This document shows positions 6,739 through 15,364 of a DNA stretch of 27,603 nucleotides, piece by piece; position 1 is the first letter of the stretch; each line of letters starts with the position of its first letter. The stretch lies in the NCBI RefSeq assembly GCF_014799995.1, contig NZ_JAAVGY010000049.1, forward strand, positions 1 to 27,603. The letters run 5' to 3'. Source of the DNA: Helicobacter sp. (GTDB taxonomy: Bacteria; Campylobacterota; Campylobacteria; Campylobacterales; Helicobacteraceae). The translations under genes were made by a program, and so were the position numbers. Under the pieces are notes generated by a model. The model made no database searches. It saw nothing but the letters and a program-made list of their open reading frames with translations, and was not told where the DNA came from.

Positions 6739-9105
6739 ATGCTAGGGGAATATTTGGAATCAATGTTTAAAGAAATCGTACCATTAGGGAATTTGCATAT
6801 CTTAGAAAATGAACAAGCAAGTGAAATGGTAGCGATTCTTTTGAGCCTTGATAGTCATACCTTTAATCTCTTTTGGCAAAGTTCTGTGCTCCAAAATCTT
6901 TGTGAAAAATATTGTAAAACTCTAAGTTTCAAGGGTATCCAACAAGTGCAATACACCTTGCTTTTAAACATTCATAACGCATTTGCCAAAGAGCCAGAAT
7001 GGACACAGAATTTGCTCAAAAAAGTATTAGAGAATCTCTATTTATTGGAGCAATGCGGAATCGCAAAGGGAGAATTTTTAGAGCAAATTAAAATATATTT
7101 GAATGAGATTCTACACCAAGAAATCCAAGAAACTCCCACAAGCCAAGCCAAGCCAAAGTATATTTTAGAAAAAAGTTTTTTGCAAGATTTTCTAGGAAAC
7201 AGCTTAAAATTATTGGAGCAAAAGCGAGAGGTTTTAAGTGCGATGAGCGCGCAAAATTTACTGCATCTTAATCCAAGCCTAGACGCGTTGGAATCCCTCT
7301 TGCAAAAGCTTAAAAATCAGCATTTTTCTATCGGAATTACAGGTGTGTTGAGTGCGGGTAAAAGCACACTGCTCAATGCGCTTTTGGGACAGGAGGTTTT
7401 GGGTAGCTCTACGATTCCAGAGACTGCAAGCCTCACGCTTCTAAAATACGCCAAAACTCCCAGTGCGCGCGTGAGTTTTTGGAATCAAGCGGAATGGGAG
7501 GATTTGAAATCCACAATGGAAGATTCTATGCTTAATGAGCTTTTGGCAAATGCAGAATTTAAAGAATCTTTAGAAAAATATGTCCAAGATTCTACACAAA
7601 GCCTTGAGATTGGTTTGCAAGAATTGCCAAAATTCACTTCCGCTAATTATCCAAGCAAGTTATGCACTCTCATCAAAGAAACGACACTCTTTACCCCTTT
7701 GAAGTTTTTAGAAAACAAAGTAGAGATTGTAGATACACCCGGACTTGATGACCCTATCGTGCAAAGAGAAGAAATTACCAAAGGTTATATTTTGGGTTGT
7801 GATTTGCTCATTCACGCAATGAATGCTGCGCAGAGTGCCACGCAAATTGATGTAGAATTTATCTTGCAGACTTTGCAGAATGCAAATATTTCAAGAATCT
7901 TGATTTTATTAACCCACGCTGATTTATTGGAAGCAAAAGAATTAGAATCTGCTTTGAATTACACGAAAGAAAGCATTCAAGCGCGTTTAAGTCAAAGTAT
8001 GCCAAAGCAAAGTGCAGAGCTCTTGTTGCAAAGACTTGATTTCATTGCACTTGCAAGTTATCCTGCTTTGCTCTGTCAGATAAATCCACAAAAAGCCAGA
8101 GAGCTAGGCTTTAGCTTAGAATCTTCTAATTTTAATGCGTTGATTGATTATCTGCAACAGACCTTATTGGGTAGTAATAGCACGAAAGCAAAGGATTTGG
8201 TTTATCTAAATGCGCAGGGTTTTGTGCGTGTGTTTGAAAACATTAAATCCACCTGTGCTTTAGAAAGAAGCTTGCTCTTTGCCAAAGAGAGCGAAATCCA
8301 AGCATTGATTCAAGAAGCCAAACAGAAACAAGAACAAAGTTTGGCAAATCTTAAGCAGACGAAAGAATCTCTTAAAGATGCGACAGAGCAACTGCAAGTT
8401 TATCTTGGGACACTTCAAAAGGAACTAAGTCAGAAGCTAGAGGTTTCTAAAAATATCTTGAGCGAAAGAATTTTTGCAGATATTGTTTATGATTATGACA
8501 AGGGTAAAGCACCAAGTAATGAGAGATTACAGAGAATCTTAGACTTGGGATTGAAAGATTTTTTGAGTGATATTTTGCGTTTTTGTACTCAAAGCTTGGA
8601 CAAAAAAATCACGCAATTACAAAGCCAGTTTGAATTTTCTACCCAATCTCAAGAAAAGGATTCTAGCATTTTGGGCAATTTTCATCTTTATTTTGATGCA
8701 AGCATTTTGAAAAAGACTTCATTAAAGATTCTCAATCGCGTGATAAAGTCTGTGCAAAAGTTTGGCAAAAATCAGAGAAATGAGCTCAAAATTGCATTGG
8801 ATTTGGATTTTGAAATCGGATTTAAAGACTTTTTTGAAATTCTTATGGCACAGAATCAGGCATTAGAATCCAAACTCACGCAGAATTTTCAAAGTTTCCT
8901 TGAGGATTTGGAGACTACTATGAAAACAGATTTAGAAAACAAGGCAAAGATTTTACAAAATGCTTTGCAAAATTCACAAATCAGCACACAGGAAAAATCT
9001 CAAAAAGAAAGTTTATTGACACAAAATGAAATTGCATTAGAGGAAGCCTTGCAGTGTTTTAAAGCCTTGCAAACTTATGCGACACAAGGAGCGCAATATG
9101 CTTAA
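6739..9105 (+). CDS. dynamin-like GTPase, first of a pair (DLP1-like)
   Basis: A 788-aa bacterial dynamin-like protein. About 195 N-terminal helical residues precede the GTPase domain, whose P-loop is GVLSAGKST at 202-210 (Lys208, Ser209). The G2 threonine is within TIPETASLT, G3 is DTPG at 332-335 and G4 is THAD at 392-395, an atypical form of N/TKXD. From about residue 480 onward it is long helix with strong coiled-coil character, as expected for the stalk. The next gene encodes a second, divergent dynamin. Such side-by-side pairs are known in C. jejuni (Cj0411/Cj0412), where the two form a heterotetramer proposed to tether membranes. The start has AAGGAGG at 6725-6731. The hydrolytic state and membrane target cannot be read from sequence. 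Confidence 0.88.
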   Translation: MLGEYLESMFKEIVPLGNLHILENEQASEMVAILLSLDSHTFNLFWQSSVLQNLCEKYCKTLSFKGIQQVQYTLLLNIHNAFAKEPEWTQNLLKKVLENLYLLEQCGIAKGEFLEQIKIYLNEILHQEIQETPTSQAKPKYILEKSFLQDFLGNSLKLLEQKREVLSAMSAQNLLHLNPSLDALESLLQKLKNQHFSIGITGVLSAGKSTLLNALLGQEVLGSSTIPETASLTLLKYAKTPSARVSFWNQAEWEDLKSTMEDSMLNELLANAEFKESLEKYVQDSTQSLEIGLQELPKFTSANYPSKLCTLIKETTLFTPLKFLENKVEIVDTPGLDDPIVQREEITKGYILGCDLLIHAMNAAQSATQIDVEFILQTLQNANISRILILLTHADLLEAKELESALNYTKESIQARLSQSMPKQSAELLLQRLDFIALASYPALLCQINPQKARELGFSLESSNFNALIDYLQQTLLGSNSTKAKDLVYLNAQGFVRVFENIKSTCALERSLLFAKESEIQALIQEAKQKQEQSLANLKQTKESLKDATEQLQVYLGTLQKELSQKLEVSKNILSERIFADIVYDYDKGKAPSNERLQRILDLGLKDFLSDILRFCTQSLDKKITQLQSQFEFSTQSQEKDSSILGNFHLYFDASILKKTSLKILNRVIKSVQKFGKNQRNELKIALDLDFEIGFKDFFEILMAQNQALESKLTQNFQSFLEDLETTMKTDLENKAKILQNALQNSQISTQEKSQKESLLTQNEIALEEALQCFKALQTYATQGAQYA
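9086..9091 (+). promoter_or_regulatory. ribosome-binding site that sets the second dynamin start
   Basis: AAGGAG lies within the last codons of the first dynamin gene, six bases before the ATG at 9098. An in-frame ATG at 9077 has no such site, so the second protein most likely begins at 9098. Confidence 0.65.
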
Positions 9106-11146
9106 GCAATATATAAAAGAATGTGAAATCTTGCAAGCAAAAATTGCACAAAAGTCTCCTATCCAAAAACTAATTTTGGCTTGTCAGGATAATTTGAATC
9201 CTAATGATTATCAGTTAAGTTTTTTTGAAAATTTACAGCAAAAAGAAGTTGAACCTATGCAAATTGCAGTGATTGGGCAGTTTTCAAGTGGTAAAAGCAC
9301 CTTTTTAAACGCACTTTTGGGACAGGATATTTTGCCAACAGGAATCACGCCCATTACCTCCAAAGTGTGTAAAATTTGCTATGGGGAGGATTATATTTTA
9401 GAGATTCTTTATAAAGATGGGCGCAAGGTTTTGCAAAACATAGATTTTTTGCACAAGCTCTCAAGGGAAAATTCTCAAAATATCAATCATTTTTGCCTTT
9501 ATGCGCCTATTTTGTCATTAAAGGAAATCAACTTCTTGGATACCCCGGGATTTAATTCGCAAAATTCTGACGACACACATACGACCCTTAAAATTTTAGA
9601 AAATGTAGATGGAATCATTTGGCTGACACTCATTGACAATGCGGGTAAAAATAGCGAAAAAGCACTGCTTAAAGAGTTTATCACGCACTTTGCTCAAAAA
9701 AGTCTTTGTGTGTTGAATCAAAAGGATAGATTAAAGGACGAAGCAGAAGTACAAACAAGCCTAGAATATGCCAAAACCGCATTTGAGGGGATTTTCTCTG
9801 CCGTGATTCCAATTTCTGCCAAACTCGCCTTGAGCGCAAGACGCAACACACCACAAAAATTTCTTGAAACGAGGCTTTTGGATTTTGCTCAAAAGATTCA
9901 AGCCCTTGCATTGCAAGCCTCCGATGAGGGATATGAAAATTCTCAAAGCCCACAAAGCATATTAGAATCTTTAAGCGCAACTTATCAGAATATGCAGGGC
10001 AAAATCCAGCAGGAATTAAATGTGCTAAATTCTCAAAACGCGGCGAAACTAATGCAAGATTCCAATATGCCTTTGATTTTTGATTTTCTAAATCAAACCA
10101 TTAAGCCCAAAGCTAGCTTTGCTAAGTCTTATAGCACGCTTAAAAAACTTCGTGAAATGCACATTTTATTGCATTTGCAATACCATAAAATTAACCAATG
10201 TTATTTAAAACTACAAAAAGCTTTGCAGCAGAATCTAAAGCTAACAATTCATCATTGTGCTATTTCTCAAGAAAAAGAACAAAAGATTTTTAATGATTTG
10301 TATATTGGACTTGATTTGTGGTTGGATACGCTTGCGCAGAGAATCTTTAATGCGTTGGAGAAAAAATCTTTTAATTTTGCACAAACGCAAAAGCGTCTTT
10401 TAGGTACAAAGTCTATTGAAACAACCAAAGAAGTAGTGATTCTCCCAATAGAGAAGTTGCGCATAGAATTGCAAAATCAAGACACGCAATTAGTGAAAAA
10501 TTACAAGGCATTAAGTGTGCAGATTAAGAATTTTTTAGATTTGTTTGTCCAATCTATCGCACAAAATACAGATACTTTGAAATTAGAGCTAGCGAAGTGG
10601 CAACACCACGCACCCAAGATGATTGAACTCTATCTTGTCGCCCCACAGAGCCAAGCATTAAACACTTTGTATGACTTCGCACAAAATTGTTATGAGAATC
10701 TGCTAGATGATTTTAATAAAAATGCTTTGGTTGCAACCTCTTATTTACGCAGTGAATTAAATGTTTTGAGTAACTTTTTGGCTCTAAGTTATAATAATGC
10801 CATTGATTTGACACTGAATCGTTTAGATTTAAAAATCAAAAATGCAATTACTAAACACAGCGAGAATCAAGAGGAATTTGCATTGTTTAATCCTACTTTG
10901 GAAAATGTGCGCGAGAGTCTTAATGAAACATTTTGTTTTGAGCAATTTCAAGCGCGTCTCTTTGGTCCGATGAATTGCTTAAAGAAAACTTATGCGCAGT
11001 TTTTAAACCAAAATGAGCAAACGACACAGGATAAAATGCAATTAATTATGCAAGTTTCGTCTGAACTTAAGAAAGAAATGGCTAAAATTATACAAAATCT
11101 TGAAGCTATCAAACAAGAACTAAGGAATGTCAATATTCAAAATTAA
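9098..11146 (+). CDS. dynamin-like GTPase, second of a pair (DLP2-like)
   Basis: A 682-aa dynamin-like protein with the GTPase domain close to the N-terminus: P-loop GQFSSGKST at 60-68, a Thr-rich G2 segment TGITPITS, G3 DTPG at 148-151 and a canonical-type G4 NQKD at 207-210. The remaining 450 residues are mostly helical and include a more hydrophobic patch near 535-580 (YDFAQNCYENLLDDF onward) that could touch membrane. It shares the STFLNALLGQ stretch with the upstream dynamin but is otherwise divergent and lacks its long N-terminal extension. The start codon overlaps the upstream stop by 8 bases, giving tight translational coupling, which fits a complex of defined stoichiometry. From memory the C. 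jejuni pair has the same order, longer partner first. Confidence 0.87.
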   Translation: MLKQYIKECEILQAKIAQKSPIQKLILACQDNLNPNDYQLSFFENLQQKEVEPMQIAVIGQFSSGKSTFLNALLGQDILPTGITPITSKVCKICYGEDYILEILYKDGRKVLQNIDFLHKLSRENSQNINHFCLYAPILSLKEINFLDTPGFNSQNSDDTHTTLKILENVDGIIWLTLIDNAGKNSEKALLKEFITHFAQKSLCVLNQKDRLKDEAEVQTSLEYAKTAFEGIFSAVIPISAKLALSARRNTPQKFLETRLLDFAQKIQALALQASDEGYENSQSPQSILESLSATYQNMQGKIQQELNVLNSQNAAKLMQDSNMPLIFDFLNQTIKPKASFAKSYSTLKKLREMHILLHLQYHKINQCYLKLQKALQQNLKLTIHHCAISQEKEQKIFNDLYIGLDLWLDTLAQRIFNALEKKSFNFAQTQKRLLGTKSIETTKEVVILPIEKLRIELQNQDTQLVKNYKALSVQIKNFLDLFVQSIAQNTDTLKLELAKWQHHAPKMIELYLVAPQSQALNTLYDFAQNCYENLLDDFNKNALVATSYLRSELNVLSNFLALSYNNAIDLTLNRLDLKIKNAITKHSENQEEFALFNPTLENVRESLNETFCFEQFQARLFGPMNCLKKTYAQFLNQNEQTTQDKMQLIMQVSSELKKEMAKIIQNLEAIKQELRNVNIQN

Positions 11147-11181
11147 AAAGTGGAATCAGAATTGCTTAATCTACTTTGACG

Positions 11182-11195
11182 CGCTAGAAATAGCG
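11182..11195 (+). other. small hairpin with GAAA tetraloop ahead of the J-domain gene
   Basis: CGCTA and TAGCG pair perfectly around GAAA, a GNRA-type loop, in the 76-base gap between the second dynamin gene and the J-domain gene. The stem is only five base pairs and no T-run follows, so it is not a convincing terminator. It could be an RNA processing or stabilising element, or chance. Confidence 0.3.
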
Positions 11196-11222
11196 GACAG
11201 GATTAAAGACTAAGGAAAGTTT

Positions 11223-12032
11223 ATGAAAGTAGAGCTCTTAGAGCCATACATTCAAATCAGCATTGAAAAAGAATCACAATTTTTAAAACGTGCAGTGGAT
11301 TTTGCCTATAAGCATTTTTCCAAAGCCTATCGTCTCTCAAGCTCTGTATTGATTCTTGATGATGGGGAACGTTATAAAAAAGATTATTTTTTGAATTGGG
11401 CATATCATGTTGCAATGCAAGAGGAAGCCAAAAAGGATAGCGAGGATTTCCAAACGATTATTGATAGTAGTTATCTCCCGATTCGTATCAAAATGATTGA
11501 ACATCGGGCGATATTAGAACACATTATCGTGTCGTTGCAAATCATTCAAAGTTCTTTTGATAATTCGCAAGTTTGCTTGAAGCTTAGTCGCCCAAGTCGT
11601 CTTGCAAGACGTTATTTGACTTCTTTATTTCAAGATTTTGTGCTAAGCTATACGAAGCAAGAGATTTTTTTGGATTCTAGTAGCCCTTATTTTTGGGAAA
11701 AATTAATCGGTGCAGTTTCACAAAAAATTATCTATAATCTTGTGTTAGACTTTGATTATGAGACTTTCAAAACGCACAATACTTTTGAATGTTTTGAGGA
11801 ATATTTAACCAAAGAAGAAAGAATCCTCAAAAAAAGTTACAAAATCTTGGGTTGTGGTTATAATGATGACTTTGAATGTGTGAAAAATCGTTACATTGAA
11901 CTTGCTAAAATCTATCACCCTGATAATGTTTATGGACAAGATAAAAAAATCATTGATGGCTATGCGGAGAAATTCCGCTTGATTAATGAAGCGTATGAAA
12001 ATATTAAATCCAATTTCAAACGCGTGGCATAA
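11223..12032 (+). CDS. J-domain (DnaJ-like) protein
   Basis: A 269-aa protein whose C-terminal part (about 203-266) is a J domain: ILKKSYKILGCGYNDDFECV, then YIELAKIYHPDN with the essential HPD at 232-234, then FRLINEAYENIKS. Such domains recruit and stimulate Hsp70 (DnaK). The N-terminal 200 residues are alpha-helical with charged and aromatic residues and no motif I can name. The C-terminal J domain resembles the DjlA layout, but no membrane helix is present. AAGGA at 11212-11216 supports the start. It is followed after 9 bases by a membrane protein gene, so the two may be co-expressed; which client it serves is unknown. Confidence 0.82.
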   Translation: MKVELLEPYIQISIEKESQFLKRAVDFAYKHFSKAYRLSSSVLILDDGERYKKDYFLNWAYHVAMQEEAKKDSEDFQTIIDSSYLPIRIKMIEHRAILEHIIVSLQIIQSSFDNSQVCLKLSRPSRLARRYLTSLFQDFVLSYTKQEIFLDSSSPYFWEKLIGAVSQKIIYNLVLDFDYETFKTHNTFECFEEYLTKEERILKKSYKILGCGYNDDFECVKNRYIELAKIYHPDNVYGQDKKIIDGYAEKFRLINEAYENIKSNFKRVA

Positions 12033-12041
12033 GGAGTGAAA

Positions 12042-12920
12042 ATGGCAACACAAAATCAAACGAATTTAAACGACGATATATATTCTGCTACGATTCCTGA
12101 TGATATTTTTGACAGTTTTGAGGAGTTTAAAGAAGAGCCCAAAGAAGATTCAAAAGAAGAGTCAAAAACGAAACCTAAAGAAAAAGAATATAAAGTAGAA
12201 TATTCTTTGGAAGATGAGGATTCAAGCAATAAGAATCGTTTTCTGGCTTATTTGTTTTTGCTAATTGTGCTCATTGCATTGATTTTTGGTGGAGGATATT
12301 ATTTCTTGACACAGCCTAGCGGAGAGGCTTTGCTGAATAAGGTGCAAGGTTTGTTAGGATTCCAAACAAAACCCGCTAGAGAAGTTGTAGAATCTCAAAC
12401 AAATTTTGCAAGTGAATTTGCTAAAGATGAAGAGATTAAACGTTTGCAAGAGGCACTTTATCAAAAAGAAAAAGAGCTTGCAACGCTTTCACAATCTGTA
12501 GATGGATTGACCCTATCTGTCAAGGAAATGCAAAATGCACGCAATGCGCAAGCTGATACAATGGCGAGGTTACGTTATACGATTAAACCCAAAAAACAAA
12601 TCATTGCCGAGTGTTTCTCTATGAATATTGGTTCTTGGGAGATTCCACAAAGCTGTTTGCTTTCTATCGCGACAAAGGTAGATAAAGAATTGCAGAGCGA
12701 TAAACGCGTAGTTGCCTTTGAGGTGCAAGGAATCGTAGATACGAATCCTTATCGTGGATTGTCTCCAGAGTTGAAGCAAGAGGGGCTTGCGAGCTTCCGT
12801 GCTTGGAATGCGATTCGTGCAATTAATGCCAAGATTCCTAATGCGACCGTGTTTGAAGGTCCAAGTTTGCAACAAGAAAACAAACGCGGGTATAGCATTA
12901 AAGCCTATTTTGTAGAATAG
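12042..12920 (+). CDS. bitopic membrane protein with possible degenerate OmpA-like periplasmic domain
   Basis: 292 aa. The start at ATG 12042 is preferred to a GTG six bases upstream because AAGGAG lies at 12031-12036 and would overlap the GTG. Residues 1-63 are very acidic and lysine-rich (cytoplasmic), 67-88 is a transmembrane helix, about 127-170 is a coiled coil, and 185-292 is a folded periplasmic-type domain. That domain has VQGIVDTNPYRG and then LASFRAWNAIRAI, which recall the peptidoglycan-binding OmpA motif of an Asp followed by a conserved Arg. Cys191 and Cys205 could form a disulfide. The family was not recognised by name. The gene directly precedes nadK with one base between them. 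Confidence 0.65.
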   Translation: MATQNQTNLNDDIYSATIPDDIFDSFEEFKEEPKEDSKEESKTKPKEKEYKVEYSLEDEDSSNKNRFLAYLFLLIVLIALIFGGGYYFLTQPSGEALLNKVQGLLGFQTKPAREVVESQTNFASEFAKDEEIKRLQEALYQKEKELATLSQSVDGLTLSVKEMQNARNAQADTMARLRYTIKPKKQIIAECFSMNIGSWEIPQSCLLSIATKVDKELQSDKRVVAFEVQGIVDTNPYRGLSPELKQEGLASFRAWNAIRAINAKIPNATVFEGPSLQQENKRGYSIKAYFVE

Positions 12921-12921
12921 A

Positions 12922-13791
12922 ATGAGCCTAAATCCCCCCATTCACAAGCTAGGCGTGCTTTTGCGCCCCTCCACTCCGGAGTTAAAAGCTTATTTTTTAG
13001 AGTTTCAAAGCTTGGCTGTGGAGTTGGGATTCCAAGTTGTTTTGGATTCTTTAAGTGCTGGAATGATTGGTATGCGGGGCTTAAACTTTGAAGAGCTTTG
13101 CAAGGAATGCGATGCGCTCATTTCTATTGGGGGAGATGGCACATTGATTTCTGCTGCGAGACGTTCTTTTGCATTCCAAAAGCCAATTTTGGGTATCAAT
13201 ATGGGGCATTTAGGATTCTTGACGGATTTGCAAAGAGAGGAAGTTGCGTCTTTTTTGCCTCATCTTAAAGAGGGAGATTATCATATCGCCAATCACATTA
13301 TGCTAGAGGGCAAGATACAAAATGAGCGAGAGGACAATGCAAGTTTTTTTGCTCTCAATGATATTATTCTCTCACGTCTTGAAGAAACTTCTATGATTTA
13401 TCTTAAAGCCTACATTGATGGAGAATATTTTAATTCTTATTATGGAGATGGATTAATCATCGCAACGCCTACGGGTTCTACGGCTTATAATATCAGCGCA
13501 GGCGGTGCGGTGGTGTATCCGTTTTCGCATAATCTGCTTTTAACTCCTATTTGTGCGCATTCTTTGACGCAACGTCCGTTGATTTTGCCAAGTAGTTTTG
13601 AAATCCAAGTAGAGCTTGGCGAACAAGGACGTTGTAATATTGTGATTGATGGGCAAGAGAGCAAGCCCTTAAAATTTGGTCAAAAAATCGCAATTCGTGC
13701 GCAAAGCAATGGGGTGAAGTTGATTCATAATGCGCATTGGAATTATTTTAAGATTCTAAAAGAAAAATTCCATTGGGGAGATTTTGAGTAA
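12922..13791 (+). CDS. nadK: NAD kinase
   Basis: NAD kinase phosphorylates NAD to NADP in the cytoplasm. The 289-aa protein has the family signature GGDGT at 70-74 (catalytic Asp72), followed by NMGHLGFLTD, the nucleotide-binding TPTGSTAYNISAGGAVV and the C-terminal IDGQES turn. No good Shine-Dalgarno site is present; the start lies two bases after the previous stop, so translation is likely coupled. The stop overlaps the recN start as TAATG. The order nadK-recN-NFACT matches HP1394-HP1392 of H. pylori as I recall. Confidence 0.96.
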   Translation: MSLNPPIHKLGVLLRPSTPELKAYFLEFQSLAVELGFQVVLDSLSAGMIGMRGLNFEELCKECDALISIGGDGTLISAARRSFAFQKPILGINMGHLGFLTDLQREEVASFLPHLKEGDYHIANHIMLEGKIQNEREDNASFFALNDIILSRLEETSMIYLKAYIDGEYFNSYYGDGLIIATPTGSTAYNISAGGAVVYPFSHNLLLTPICAHSLTQRPLILPSSFEIQVELGEQGRCNIVIDGQESKPLKFGQKIAIRAQSNGVKLIHNAHWNYFKILKEKFHWGDFE

Positions 13792-15344
13792 TGCAAAAAA
13801 TGCTGATTCATCAAATCACGATTAAAAACTCTCCCGCTTTTAAGGACGCAACCTTTACCCCTGATGTGCATTTTAATGTTTTTAGTGGTGCAAGTGGAGC
13901 GGGGAAATCCGTGCTAATGGAGTCTATTCTCGCGCTTTTTGGCTTGCGTGAATGCAATGCGCAGGTTTTAGAAGCGACTTTGGAATTACAAGGAATCGCA
14001 CAAGAGTTTGAGGGGCTTTTAGAAGAGGGCGAAGTGATTTTGACATTGACGAAAAAGGACAAGATTCGCTTTTTTTTAAACGCCCAAAATATTCCCAAAA
14101 AAAAGGTACAACAGATATTTGCTCCCTTTTTAAAACATTTAAGCACGAAGTTTGATGATGCGGCAAGCATAGAAAATTTATTTTTGGTTTTTGATTCTTT
14201 TTGTAGCTCTAAAGATTCCAAATACAACGCGCTTTTAAATACTTATAAGGATTCTTTTGCGCAATTTCAAAATGCAAAAATTGCATTGAAAAAACTACAA
14301 GAGGAAGCATTAAAGGTTGCAGAGCTGAAAGAATTTGTACGTTTTGAAATCCAAAAACTAGAATCCCTAAATCCCAAAAAGGGAGAATACGAGGAGCTTT
14401 TAGAGCTCAAAAAAGAGCTTTCCAAAAAAGAAAAAATCAATGAGAGTTTGCAGAGGGTGCAGGAATTTTTAAGTCATCGTCAGCATATTTCTTATTTCTT
14501 AAATCTCATTGGTAGGCAAGAGGATTCTATTGTTAATGCTCTAAACGAATTAGAGGAATTATGCGAGCAAGAAAGTGAGCGGTTAGGAGATTTAGAGAGC
14601 ATAAATCCCGAGGAGATTTTGAATCGCATTGAGGCTTTAAGTGCGCTAAAACACAGATATGGTGGAGTAGAAGAGGCATTAGAATATTTGGAAGCCAAAA
14701 AACAAGAATTAGAAAAGTATGAAAACTTAGATTCTATTTTGAGGGATTCTACTTTACGATTTGAAAATGCCAAAGAATCCCTAGAACAAAGTGCAAATAC
14801 GTTGCAAAAGGCGCGAGAGAAGCAGCTCGCAAGCTTCAGTAATGCTCTAAGTGGGGCTCTTAGTTCGCTCAAAATGCCAAATGCCAAAGTTGCATTGAAT
14901 CCCATTAAGGAAGTGGAATCTTATCTGCCCTTTGGCAATCAATTATTAGAAATCTCACTTAACACCGAGCTAAAAAACCTAAGTTCGGGCGAATTTAACC
15001 GCTTTCGTCTCGCACTTTTGCTCACACAGAGTGTGCAAGAAAAAAATCAGGCAATCATCATCTTAGACGAAGTAGATGCGAATCTAAGCGGGGAGGAATC
15101 GCAAGGCGTTGCGGAGGCTCTCAAGGCACTTTCTCGTAGTTATCAAGTTTTTGCAATCTCACACCAATCCCATATGCCAAGCCTAGCGGATACGCACTTT
15201 TTGGTGCAAAAGGGTGCGCAAGGTTCGCAGATTATTCCATTAGATAAAGAGGGTAGAATCCACGAGATTGCACGAATGATTAGTGGCGCGCAAATCACAA
15301 AAGAGGCATTAGAGTTTGCGACCAAACGCGTCAATGAAGCATAA
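13791..15344 (+). CDS. recN: DNA repair protein RecN
   Basis: RecN is an SMC-like ATPase acting in double-strand-break repair. In 517 aa it has Walker A GASGAGKS at 33-40, a long coiled coil rich in Glu, Lys and Leu through the middle (about 140-350), the ABC signature LSSGE at 397-401 and Walker B IIILDEVD with Asp426-Glu427. It is slightly shorter than the E. coli protein, as in other Campylobacterota. The start overlaps the nadK stop; an in-frame ATG at 13800 is an alternative. Two eight-base homopolymer tracts (T at 14070-14077, A at 14097-14104) lie close together but the frame is intact. Confidence 0.94.
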   Translation: MQKMLIHQITIKNSPAFKDATFTPDVHFNVFSGASGAGKSVLMESILALFGLRECNAQVLEATLELQGIAQEFEGLLEEGEVILTLTKKDKIRFFLNAQNIPKKKVQQIFAPFLKHLSTKFDDAASIENLFLVFDSFCSSKDSKYNALLNTYKDSFAQFQNAKIALKKLQEEALKVAELKEFVRFEIQKLESLNPKKGEYEELLELKKELSKKEKINESLQRVQEFLSHRQHISYFLNLIGRQEDSIVNALNELEELCEQESERLGDLESINPEEILNRIEALSALKHRYGGVEEALEYLEAKKQELEKYENLDSILRDSTLRFENAKESLEQSANTLQKAREKQLASFSNALSGALSSLKMPNAKVALNPIKEVESYLPFGNQLLEISLNTELKNLSSGEFNRFRLALLLTQSVQEKNQAIIILDEVDANLSGEESQGVAEALKALSRSYQVFAISHQSHMPSLADTHFLVQKGAQGSQIIPLDKEGRIHEIARMISGAQITKEALEFATKRVNEA

Positions 15345-15364
15345 CATACTTAAAAAGAGAAGAT

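Noticed and set aside
14070..14104. T8 and A8 tracts in recN as a contingency locus
   Set aside because: The gene is a housekeeping repair gene, the tracts are short for this genus and the reading frame is intact; such A/T runs are common in AT-rich DNA.
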